A stretch of DNA of 8,548 bases from positions 1 to 8,548 of the forward strand of contig JAICSG010000135.1 of assembly GCA_025937035.1 (NCBI GenBank), written 5' to 3'. The notes below the pieces were generated by a model. It searched no databases. It worked only from the letters and a program-made list of their open reading frames with translations, and was not told where the DNA came from. The position numbers and the translations under genes were made by a program. The first letter of the stretch is position 1. Every line of letters begins with the position of its first letter. This DNA is from Thermoanaerobaculia bacterium. Lineage in GTDB: Bacteria; Acidobacteriota; Thermoanaerobaculia; Multivoradales; UBA5704. This document shows, in pieces, positions 1-6,141 of the stretch.

Positions 1-274
1 AGGCGGCGCGAGATCTCCACGGCGGATCAGCTTCTCCGGCATGGCGCGTTTTCTCCAGGGCAAGGCCGGATTCTCCAGGACGGCGCGGCTTCTCCGCGCC
101 AGAATTGGCTTCTCTGGCTTGGATCGGCTTCTCCGGCTTGGATCAGCTTCTCCAGGGCGGAGTCAGCTCCTCCAGAGCAGAGCCGCTTCTCCAGCTTGGC
201 GCGAGGTCTCCAGGCCAGAGCCGTTTCTCCAGGACGGCGCGGCTTCTCCACGCCGGAGTTGGCTTCTCCAGACG
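1..274. repeat. Degenerate 19-20 bp tandem repeat array, open at the left edge
   Basis: The pentamer TCTCC (or a one-base variant) starts at 14, 33, 52, 72, 91, 111, 130, 149, 169, 188, 207, 226, 245 and 265. That gives 14 copies spaced strictly 19 or 20 bases apart. The plus-strand unit is roughly AGGnCGGnGCnGGCTTCTCC. Only the TTCTCC core and the GGC/GCC flanks are well kept. Some units are close copies: 116-134 and 135-153 differ at one base, and 71-95 equals 225-249 exactly. The pitch is not a multiple of three, and open frames through it on either strand look like low-quality Arg/Ser/Pro sequence, so it is not coding. The array ends right at the stop codon of the KTSC gene and may continue left of the window. 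It explains the whole gene-free stretch at the left end. Function is unknown; it could be an old minisatellite, a protein-binding array or a structured RNA. Confidence 0.85.
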
Positions 275-276
275 AC

Positions 277-492
277 TCAGGAATCCCGCCGCACGAACGG
301 GTACCGGTCCCGCACCCGCCGCGAGACGAAGCTCCCCTTGGACGGCGCTTTCAGGAGGGCGCGGTAGACCTTCTCGGGGACGTTCAGGTAATCGTAGACG
401 GCGCCGCTGGCGAACTCGACTTCCAGGACCGAGGAGCGGTCATCGTAGCCGACCGAGGAGATGGCGGAGGAGGTGACGTGGTTCCGGTGCAT
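277..492 (-). CDS. KTSC domain-containing small protein
   Basis: This 71-residue protein consists of a single KTSC domain, the short domain named after the C-terminus of some lysyl-tRNA synthetases and also found alone in bacteria. Features seen: VTSSAISSVGYD at residues 6-17, LEVEF at 23-27, the central YxY motif (Y33-D-Y35), VPEKVYRALLKAPSKG at 38-53, and a basic end (RRVRDRYPFVRR). The length fits the stand-alone family. Its biochemical role is unknown; RNA binding has been suggested for the domain but I know of no firm demonstration. The ATG start is supported by GGAAGG ending 8 bases upstream (complement of 501-506). That site lies inside a long inverted repeat, so translation may be structure-controlled. 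The gene follows the DUF1573 gene on the same strand after a 91-base gap and reads directly into the tandem repeat array. Confidence 0.85.
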   Translation of the reverse strand: MHRNHVTSSAISSVGYDDRSSVLEVEFASGAVYDYLNVPEKVYRALLKAPSKGSFVSRRVRDRYPFVRRDS

Positions 493-496
493 CGCG

Positions 497-546
497 GGTT
501 CCTTCCAGGGAGAACCCCGCGCCGGGAGATCTCCCTGGACGGAACC
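497..546 (-). promoter_or_regulatory. Long inverted repeat in the KTSC leader, covering its ribosome binding site
   Basis: Arms 497-513 and 530-546 are 17 bases each and complementary except at 503/540. The loop is 16 bases and contains a further CCCG/CGGG pairing (516-519 with 523-526). In the minus-strand transcript the 3' arm includes GGAAGG, the ribosome binding site of the KTSC gene, and ends four bases before its ATG. Folding should therefore hide the site. The 524-535 segment is also a perfect 12-base palindrome, GGGAGATCTCCC. No T-run follows, so it does not look like an intrinsic terminator for the upstream DUF1573 gene. The structure is seen in the sequence; a regulatory role is inferred. 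Confidence 0.6.
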
Positions 547-583
547 TGATGCAATCCGGATACCGCCTGAAGAGGAAAAGTGT

Positions 584-1600
584 CTAGATGACGATCCCTT
601 TGAGCTGGACTTCCATCGTCGGGACCTTGGGGCTGTCGGTGTGGATCGTCAGCTTGCCGGTAAAGGGTCCCTTGGGGAGCCCGGGGTTGACGACTACCCG
701 CACCTGGTACTCGCGCCCCTCGTTGATCGGCTCCAGCTTGGCGTCGATCCCCTTCGGCAGGCTCGCATCGATGCTCGTCACCTTGATCGGCTCGGTCGCG
801 AAGTTGCGGATGTCGAGCGACCGCTTCAGGGGCTCCTTGAGCTCGATGTTCCCGAAGTCGGCGGTCGGCGGCGTGACGGCGATCACCGGCCGCACGAAGC
901 CGGAGACGGGGATCTGCACCACCTTCTGCTTCGGGTGGTTGGTGTGCACGGTCACGTAGTCCGCCAGCGGGCCCACCTTGGCGTTGTTCGAGAGCTTCAT
1001 CTCGACCTTCCACTGCTTCCCCTTGGCCTCGGGGAGCCGCTCCTCGGGCTTCGCCTCGTGGTAGGTGACCGTCAGGTAGGGATACGGCGAGTCGGCGCCG
1101 GTGATGTCCCAGGACGCGCCGTCGGGAGCCCAGAGGGTCTGGACGATGTTCCCCTCCTGCGGCTCGCCCTGCACGGTGATGTAGCGGGCGTAGCCCGGCT
1201 TGACCGCGATGTAGGGCTGGACGTTGGCGTGCACCGTCAGCTCGATCTGCGGGTGGTCGGGGTCGTTGGTGAAGACGCTGACCCCCTTGGAGATCGGGCC
1301 GTTGAAGGTGCTCGAATCGACCTCCGCGTGCACCTTGCCCGTCGCCCCCGGCTTGATCACCTTGTCAAATTGGGCCACCGTGCAGCCACAGGCCGGCTGG
1401 ACGTTCGTGATCTGGAGGTCGGCGTCCCCCTCGTTCTTGATCACGAAGTCATTGATGATCTTCTCCCCCTTGGGGACGGTCCCGGCGTCCTTGACCGGCT
1501 CGGCCACGGTCGCCTTCGGCTTGCCGGCGGCCAGCAGGGAAGCCGCGACCAAAAGGGCGGCGCAAAGTGCCAAAATGACGGTCTTGATCTGACGGTGCAT
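584..1600 (-). CDS. Exported DUF1573 (Ig-like) domain protein
   Basis: Predicted 338-residue secreted or periplasmic protein. It begins MHRQIK followed by a hydrophobic stretch (about residues 7-25, ending LLAA), a clear signal peptide with likely cleavage near A25. There is no lipobox cysteine. The mature part opens with a DUF1573 domain: DAGTVPKGEKI, then DFVIKNEGDADLQITNVQP and the family signature ACGCT at 70-74. Two more beta-sandwich segments follow, with recurring phrases such as VFTNDPDHP, VTVHTNHP and LTIHTDSP, giving about three Ig-like modules. DUF1573 proteins are common exported proteins of unclear function; binding or structural roles are usually assumed. The start at 1600 is chosen because AAGGAG lies 8 bases upstream and the signal peptide starts there. 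An in-frame ATG at 1714 would add 38 residues in front of the signal peptide and run through the promoter region of mpl. It is divergent from mpl and upstream of the KTSC gene. Confidence 0.88.
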   Translation of the reverse strand: MHRQIKTVILALCAALLVAASLLAAGKPKATVAEPVKDAGTVPKGEKIINDFVIKNEGDADLQITNVQPACGCTVAQFDKVIKPGATGKVHAEVDSSTFNGPISKGVSVFTNDPDHPQIELTVHANVQPYIAVKPGYARYITVQGEPQEGNIVQTLWAPDGASWDITGADSPYPYLTVTYHEAKPEERLPEAKGKQWKVEMKLSNNAKVGPLADYVTVHTNHPKQKVVQIPVSGFVRPVIAVTPPTADFGNIELKEPLKRSLDIRNFATEPIKVTSIDASLPKGIDAKLEPINEGREYQVRVVVNPGLPKGPFTGKLTIHTDSPKVPTMEVQLKGIVI

Positions 1601-1608
1601 ACGTCCTG

Positions 1609-1614
1609 CTCCTT
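1609..1614 (-). promoter_or_regulatory. Ribosome binding site of the DUF1573 gene
   Basis: The minus strand reads AAGGAG here, 8 bases before the ATG at 1600-1598. This is a textbook Shine-Dalgarno sequence and fixes the start just before the signal peptide, instead of at the in-frame ATG 38 codons upstream. Confidence 0.8.
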
Positions 1615-1641
1615 CTTGGGTGTGGATGACGGCTCGGGCAA

Positions 1642-1650
1642 TGCTACACT
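1642..1650 (+). promoter_or_regulatory. Candidate extended -10 promoter element for mpl
   Basis: TGCTACACT matches the extended -10 pattern TGnTAnnnT. No good -35 hexamer is visible upstream, which extended -10 promoters can tolerate. Transcription would begin near 1657, giving a leader of about 35 bases to the proposed TTG start of mpl at 1692. A very similar string, TGCTACGAT, sits in the other divergent spacer at 4019-4027. Transcription starting near 1657 would exclude the earlier GTG at 1620 as the mpl start. Confidence 0.4.
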
Positions 1651-1691
1651 CCGGGCCCTTAAAACGAGAAATTCCCCTAGAGAAATCCACC

Positions 1692-3101
1692 TTGAGCTCT
1701 TCCAAGCTAGACATCTACTTCATGGCGATCGGTGGTACCGGGATGGCTCCGCTCGCGTGCCTTTTGCAAGAGCAGGGCCATAGGGTCCGCGGCACCGACG
1801 GACCCCTCTATCCCCCCATGAGCACCCTGCTCGAGCGGGCCGGCATCCACCCCATGGTCGGGTACGACCCCGCCCATCTCGAGCCCCGTCCGGACCTGGT
1901 GGTGATCGGCAACGCCATCCACCGGAACAATCCGGAGGCGGTCGAGGCCGAGCGGCTGGGCTTATCCCTCGTCTCGATGCCCCAGGCGCTCGGGCGCTTC
2001 TTCCTCGATCACCACCGCTCGCTGGTGGTGGCCGGCACCCACGGCAAGACCACCACCACCGCCATGGCCGCCTGGGTCTACACCGCCTGCGGCCGCGACC
2101 CCGGCTATCTGATCGGCGGCGCCCCCAAGGACCTGCCGGCGAGCTTCCACGACGGCGCCGGCGACCGCTTCATCATCGAGGGGGACGAGTACAACGCGGC
2201 CTACTTCGACCGCGGCCCCAAGTTCCTCCACTATCAACCCGAGACGCTGATCCTGACCAGCGCCGAGTACGACCACGCCGACCTCTACCCGACCGAGGAG
2301 GCGCTCTGGAGCGCCTACGAGCGGCTGATCGATCTGCTCCCCGAGAGCGGCTTCCTGGTGGCCTGCGGCGACACCCCCAAGGTGCGGGAGCTGGCCAGCC
2401 GGGCCCGCTGCCGCGTCCTTTTCTACGGGCTGGCGGCGGACAACGACCTCCATCCGCTGGGAGAGATCGAGGCCCTGCCCGAGGCGAGCCGGTTCCGCGT
2501 CCAGGATGAGGAAGCGGGGGAGGTCGAGATCACCCTGCCGCTGGCGGGCGGGCACAACGTCTCCAACGCCCTGGCCGTGTGGGCCGCGGCCCGCCGGGAC
2601 GGCATCCCCGCCGCGGACGTGGCCGCCGCCTTCGCCCGCTTCCACGGGGTCCGGCGACGCCTGGACGAGCTCGGCACGGCGCGCGGGGTGACCGTGGTGG
2701 ACGACTTCGCCCACCATCCCACGGCGGTCGAGAAGACGCTGGAGGCTCTGCGCCAGCGCTATCCCGGCCAGCGTCTGGTGGCGCTCTTCGAGCCGCGCAG
2801 CCTCACCGCCGGCCGTCACTTCTTCTTCGAGCCCTACCGCCAGGCCTTCGCCGGCGCCGACCGCGTGCTCTTCGCGCCCATCTTCCACAGCGGCCGGCTC
2901 ACCCCCGAGGAGCGCCTCGACTTCGGCGCCCTGGCCGAGGCCCTCACCACGGGCGGCGTGCCCGCCGAGGTCTCCACGGACAACGAAGGGCTGCTGCGGC
3001 AGGCCCTGGAGGAGGCCCGCGAGGGGAGCGTGCTGGTGACGATGTCCTCGGGGTCGTTCGAGGGGATGCCGTACAGGTTGATGGAGGCGCTCAAGAGGTA
3101 A
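1692..3101 (+). CDS. mpl: UDP-N-acetylmuramate:L-alanyl-gamma-D-glutamyl-meso-diaminopimelate ligase (murein tripeptide ligase)
   Basis: Cytoplasmic ATP-dependent Mur-family ligase of peptidoglycan recycling. It joins the recovered tripeptide L-Ala-gamma-D-Glu-meso-DAP to UDP-MurNAc. From the TTG start it has 469 residues, close to the family's usual 450-460. The N-terminal nucleotide-sugar domain contains IGGTGM (13-18) and the Mpl-type YPPMSTLLE (40-48). The ATP P-loop is AGTHGKTTT (114-122), followed by IIEGDEYNAAYFD (161-173), which carries acidic residues of the active-site region. GHNVSNALA, then DDFAHHPTAVEKTL and EPRSLT, mark the central and C-terminal domains. TTG at 1692 is preferred because the first beta strand (KLDIYFMAIGG) needs it; ATG at 1722 would cut that strand. 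The Shine-Dalgarno is weak (GAG about 8-9 bases upstream). GTG at 1620 is possible but adds an unconserved tail. The 3' end overlaps the convergent formimidoyltransferase gene by 11 bases. Confidence 0.92.
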   Translation: MSSSKLDIYFMAIGGTGMAPLACLLQEQGHRVRGTDGPLYPPMSTLLERAGIHPMVGYDPAHLEPRPDLVVIGNAIHRNNPEAVEAERLGLSLVSMPQALGRFFLDHHRSLVVAGTHGKTTTTAMAAWVYTACGRDPGYLIGGAPKDLPASFHDGAGDRFIIEGDEYNAAYFDRGPKFLHYQPETLILTSAEYDHADLYPTEEALWSAYERLIDLLPESGFLVACGDTPKVRELASRARCRVLFYGLAADNDLHPLGEIEALPEASRFRVQDEEAGEVEITLPLAGGHNVSNALAVWAAARRDGIPAADVAAAFARFHGVRRRLDELGTARGVTVVDDFAHHPTAVEKTLEALRQRYPGQRLVALFEPRSLTAGRHFFFEPYRQAFAGADRVLFAPIFHSGRLTPEERLDFGALAEALTTGGVPAEVSTDNEGLLRQALEEAREGSVLVTMSSGSFEGMPYRLMEALKR

Positions 3102-3975
3102 GGCGCTCTTCCAGGATCGGAATCTCCCGCGGCAGCTTCAGATCCGCCGCCGACACCCCCCGCACGGCCGCCTCCGGAATCAGCCCGATCACCTCGGTCT
3201 CGATCACCCCGGTCCCCATCGCCGCCGCCTCCGCCTCGACCCGCCGGAGGGCGGTCAGGATCGGGGTCCGGCGGTAGTCCACCAGGTTCATGCTCACTTG
3301 GGCGAGATCGCGGCTGGCGAGGTGGACCCCCATGGCCCGCACCGCCGGCAGGCCGCCGCCGGATTCCCGTACCCGCCGGGCGATGGCACGGGCCACCGAC
3401 ACGTCCGCGGTCGCCAGCACGGCATTGAAGGCGATCAGGAAGAAGCGCGCGCCGATCACGGTCGCTCCGGCCGTGGGGTGGGGATGGGACGGTCCGAAAT
3501 CCGGCGCCCAGGCGGGATCGGCCAGCCTGGCCGCCAGCCCCTCGAAACCGCCGCGCCGGATATCCGCTAGAAGCGTCCGCTCCGGCCTTCGGGCCGCCCT
3601 TTCATAGAGATAAACGGGCAGGCCGAGCCGGGCCACGACAGGTGCCAGCCGATTGGCGGCCGCGACCGCGACTTCCATGGGGGTGTCCCCCAGGGGCACG
3701 AATGGCGTCACGTCCACGGCCCCGATCCGGGGGTGGACCCCCTGATGGCGGTTGAGGTCGATCTCCGCGATCGCCGCCTCGTAGAGGGCCAGCAACCCCT
3801 GGTGGAGACTCTCCGGCTCGCCCGCCAGGGTCAGCACCGAGCGGTTGTGGTCGGGATCGGAGGAGAAGTCGAGCAGCCGCACCCCCGGACCCGACGAGGC
3901 CGCCGCCGCCAGCCGCGCCACCACCTCGGGACGCCGGCCCTCGCTGAGGTTGGGGACGGTTTCGAGGAGCGGCAC
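3091..3975 (-). CDS. Glutamate formimidoyltransferase (formiminotransferase domain only)
   Basis: Predicted 294-residue folate enzyme that moves the formimino group of N-formimino-L-glutamate, the product of histidine breakdown, to tetrahydrofolate (EC 2.1.2.5). The start MPLLETVPNLSEGR matches the family N-terminus (VPNxSEGR). DPDHNRSVLTLAG (40-52) and HQGVHPRIGAVDVTPFVPL (77-95) are the diagnostic blocks. H81 in HPRIGA aligns with the catalytic histidine described for mammalian FTCD. The length matches stand-alone bacterial transferases; no cyclodeaminase domain is fused or encoded nearby, and no hut genes are in view. The start is GTG at 3975. The bases before it on the coding strand are a C-run with no Shine-Dalgarno, so translation initiation may be weak or leaderless; the conserved N-terminus leaves little room for another start. 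It is convergent with mpl (11-base overlap) and divergent from the TPR gene. Confidence 0.9.
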   Translation of the reverse strand: MPLLETVPNLSEGRRPEVVARLAAAASSGPGVRLLDFSSDPDHNRSVLTLAGEPESLHQGLLALYEAAIAEIDLNRHQGVHPRIGAVDVTPFVPLGDTPMEVAVAAANRLAPVVARLGLPVYLYERAARRPERTLLADIRRGGFEGLAARLADPAWAPDFGPSHPHPTAGATVIGARFFLIAFNAVLATADVSVARAIARRVRESGGGLPAVRAMGVHLASRDLAQVSMNLVDYRRTPILTALRRVEAEAAAMGTGVIETEVIGLIPEAAVRGVSAADLKLPREIPILEERLTS

Positions 3976-3997
3976 GGGGGGAGGATACCGTAGGGCG

Positions 3998-4027
3998 TTG
4001 GACGCCGACGCATTCCTCTGCTACGAT
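3998..4027 (+). promoter_or_regulatory. Candidate promoter of the TPR-RDD operon
   Basis: TTGGAC at 3998-4003 and TACGAT at 4022-4027 are 18 bases apart. TG at 4019-4020 gives an extended -10 (TGCTACGAT). The spacer 3976-4074 is the most A+T-rich stretch of the window toward its right end, as expected for a promoter. Transcription would begin near 4034, about 40 bases before the ATG at 4075. The -35 match is only moderate. Confidence 0.5.
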
Positions 4028-4074
4028 ATGTCTCGCTTTTTCAGAATCAGTCCAAATCCATTCGCCTGAGAGAG

Positions 4075-6141
4075 ATGAGCTACTCCGGTAATCCCGCGCT
4101 TTCGTCCGACGTCAAGCAGCGGATCCTCAGCACCTTCGACCAGACGTTGGAGCTGGCCCGCGAAGGCAACCGCCAGGAGGCTCTCCTGGGGTGCGACTTC
4201 GTGCTGCGGATGGATCCCCAGTTCCAGCCCGCCCACCGGCTGCAGGACCGGCTCCGCTCCACCACCGGCCCGGTCCAGGTGGACGACCTCCAGGCCGGCC
4301 CCTCGATCGAGGACCCGTTCGCCAGCCTCGACGGCCTGAGCCTCGATCTCCCGGACGCGCTCCCCGGCGGCTTCGGCTTCGGTGGCGGCGGCAGCGACGG
4401 CGGCGCCCTCCGCGCCGAGCTCCAGTCGCTGCTCGACCAGCGCCGGTTCCAGGAGCTGATGACCGCCGCCCAGCGGCAGCAGGCCGCGGTGATGGCCGAT
4501 CCGGAGCTCCAGCGCCTCGTCGGCGAGGCCCAGGAGCGGATGGAGGCGGAGCCCTACGTCCAGAAGTTCCTGAGCGGAGCGCGGCAGGCGCTGCAATCCG
4601 GCGACATGGTCGAGACCAGCCGGCTGCTCGACAAGGCCCGCGCCCTCGACTCGGCGCACCCTGGGATCGCCGAGCTCGACCAGGCCCGGGCCAAGGCCGC
4701 CCAGCCGCTCAAGCTCCCCTCGGCGATCAAGACCGGGCCGATGCCCATCACCCTGCCCACCGGCGCCGACTCCGAGACCGACCGCCGCATCCGCGAGCTC
4801 CTCGACGAGGGGCAGGCCGCCTTCGACTCCGGCGATCCCCAGGGGGCGATCGACTCCTGGTCGCGCATCTTCCTGATCGACATCGACCACGAGGAGGCGG
4901 CGCGCCGGATCGAGATGGCGCGCAAGCTCAAGGCCGAGTCCGAGCGGCAGGCGGAGGAGATCTTCCACGACGGCGTGGCGCGGCTGGAGGCCGGCGACCA
5001 CGCGGGGGCCCGGTCCGCCTTCCAGCGCGTGCTGGAGATCCAGCCCGGCTACTTCGCCGCCCGCGAGTACCTGCAGCAGCTCGAAGCCGCCCGGCCGGCG
5101 CCGCCCCCCCGTCCCACCGGGAGCCGCGAGGCGGTGCCCGTCGAGCCCCCGCCCGCCAGGGCCGCCCGCGAGGCCGCCGGGCACGATCTCAAGGAAGAGA
5201 TCCTGGTGCCGCCCGACCCCTTCGAGGAGGCCGAGGCCGCCGCCCGCCGTCCGGCCAAGCGGACCGCCGCCCCGCGCCGCGACAGCGGACGCAGCCGCCG
5301 CCTCTTCCTGCTGGTCGGGGGCGCCGTGCTGCTGATCGTGCTGGCCGCGGGCGGCTACGTCCTGATGAACCGCGACCAGATCTTCCCCAACTCGCGGGAG
5401 GAGCCCAAGGCCGCCGCCGTTCCGAAGGGTGCGGCGAACGACCCCATCGCTCGCGCCGAACGGCTTCACAAGGCGGGCCGGACCCCCACGGCCGTCAACC
5501 AGCTCAAGCGCATCCCGCCGGGAGATCCCAACTTCCAGCGGGCCCAGAAGCTGATCGCCGAGTGGGGCGGCGGAGCGGCGGCGGCGCCGGCCGGAGCGGG
5601 AGCCACGGGCACCGCGGCGGCTCCGGGCGCCGCTCCCGGCACCCCGGGCGCGCCTCCTGACGCGGAGGCGGCCGCGCGGCGCGCGACCCTGATCGCCGCC
5701 GCCCGCCAGCTCGCCGCGGCGCACAACAACGTGCGCGCCGCCGGACGGCTGGAGCAGGCCGCCCAGATCGCAAAGCTGGAGGGGGACGACGCCAGGCTCA
5801 TGGACGACCTCAGGAAGCAGCTCGAGCCGATCGCGGCCCAGGTCGCCCTCTTCCAGCAGCACGAGTGGGAGCGCGCCCTCCCCGATCTCTGGCGCATGCA
5901 CGAGAAGGATCCGGGCAACCGCGACGTCACCCAATTGATCGTCGACTGCTACTACAATCTGGCGGTGCGCGATCTCCAGCGGGCCGACGCCGCCAAGGCG
6001 GCCGAGAAGCTGAAGGAGGCGCTCGATCTCCGGCAGGATGACGAGACCTTGAAACGGGACTACCTGTTCGCCCAGACCTATCAGGAGCGGTCGAAGGACC
6101 TGCTGTACCAGATTTACGTGAAATATCTGCCGTTCCGCTGA
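4075..6141 (+). CDS. Bitopic membrane protein with TPR-like repeats on both sides of the membrane
   Basis: The protein has 688 residues and no enzyme motif. One hydrophobic helix at about 410-430 (LFLLVGGAVLLIVLAAGGYVL) follows a very basic stretch (KRTAAPRRDSGRSRR). This predicts the N-terminal 409 residues in the cytoplasm and the last 258 outside. Before the helix are TPR-like helical pairs near 15-60, 161-205, 238-288 and 294-338 (GVARLEAGDHAGARSAFQRVLEIQPGY is typical). A Gly-rich linker lies at 98-112 and a Pro/Ala-rich linker at 340-405. After the helix comes another TPR-like unit (456-498), an Ala/Gly/Pro linker (about 500-530) and more helical repeats (ALPDLWRMHEKDPGN, KAAEKLKEALDLRQDD), ending in the aromatic YQIYVKYLPFR. 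TPRs bind proteins, so a scaffold linking cytoplasmic and periplasmic partners is likely, but the partners are unknown. Only a weak GAGAG precedes the ATG. Its stop overlaps the RDD gene start by one base. Confidence 0.82.
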   Translation: MSYSGNPALSSDVKQRILSTFDQTLELAREGNRQEALLGCDFVLRMDPQFQPAHRLQDRLRSTTGPVQVDDLQAGPSIEDPFASLDGLSLDLPDALPGGFGFGGGGSDGGALRAELQSLLDQRRFQELMTAAQRQQAAVMADPELQRLVGEAQERMEAEPYVQKFLSGARQALQSGDMVETSRLLDKARALDSAHPGIAELDQARAKAAQPLKLPSAIKTGPMPITLPTGADSETDRRIRELLDEGQAAFDSGDPQGAIDSWSRIFLIDIDHEEAARRIEMARKLKAESERQAEEIFHDGVARLEAGDHAGARSAFQRVLEIQPGYFAAREYLQQLEAARPAPPPRPTGSREAVPVEPPPARAAREAAGHDLKEEILVPPDPFEEAEAAARRPAKRTAAPRRDSGRSRRLFLLVGGAVLLIVLAAGGYVLMNRDQIFPNSREEPKAAAVPKGAANDPIARAERLHKAGRTPTAVNQLKRIPPGDPNFQRAQKLIAEWGGGAAAAPAGAGATGTAAAPGAAPGTPGAPPDAEAAARRATLIAAARQLAAAHNNVRAAGRLEQAAQIAKLEGDDARLMDDLRKQLEPIAAQVALFQQHEWERALPDLWRMHEKDPGNRDVTQLIVDCYYNLAVRDLQRADAAKAAEKLKEALDLRQDDETLKRDYLFAQTYQERSKDLLYQIYVKYLPFR

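Noticed and set aside
1..280. CRISPR array
   Set aside because: The unit is only 19-20 bases in total, with a 5-6 base constant core, no fixed repeat of 23 bases or more, no unique spacers of constant size and no cas genes.
497..546. Inverted repeat as an intrinsic terminator or insertion-sequence end
   Set aside because: No T-run follows on either strand, and no transposase or target-site duplication is present; its position over a ribosome binding site fits leader control better.
27..549. Several open frames across the repeat array on both strands
   Set aside because: Arg/Pro/Ser-rich translations without motifs, out of step with the 19-20 base pitch, and overlapping the well-supported KTSC gene; they are by-products of high G+C.
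1620..1691. GTG at 1620 as the mpl start
   Set aside because: The extra 24 residues are not Mpl-like, overlap the DUF1573 ribosome binding site and precede the candidate promoter start point. Not fully excluded because the TTG has only a weak binding site.
1601..1714. N-terminal extension of the DUF1573 protein to the ATG at 1714
   Set aside because: It would place 38 polar residues before a signal peptide and run through the divergent promoter region; the ATG at 1600 has a strong ribosome binding site.
4028..4069. 13-codon leader peptide (MSRFFRISPNPFA) before the TPR gene
   Set aside because: No ribosome binding site, and its ATG lies upstream of the expected transcription start of the candidate promoter.
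4021..5934. 637-codon minus-strand frame opposite the TPR gene, and a long plus frame at 4191-5660
   Set aside because: Translations are Gly/Arg/Leu or Arg/Pro rich with no domain; the plus-strand TPR frame gives a coherent TPR and membrane-helix protein.
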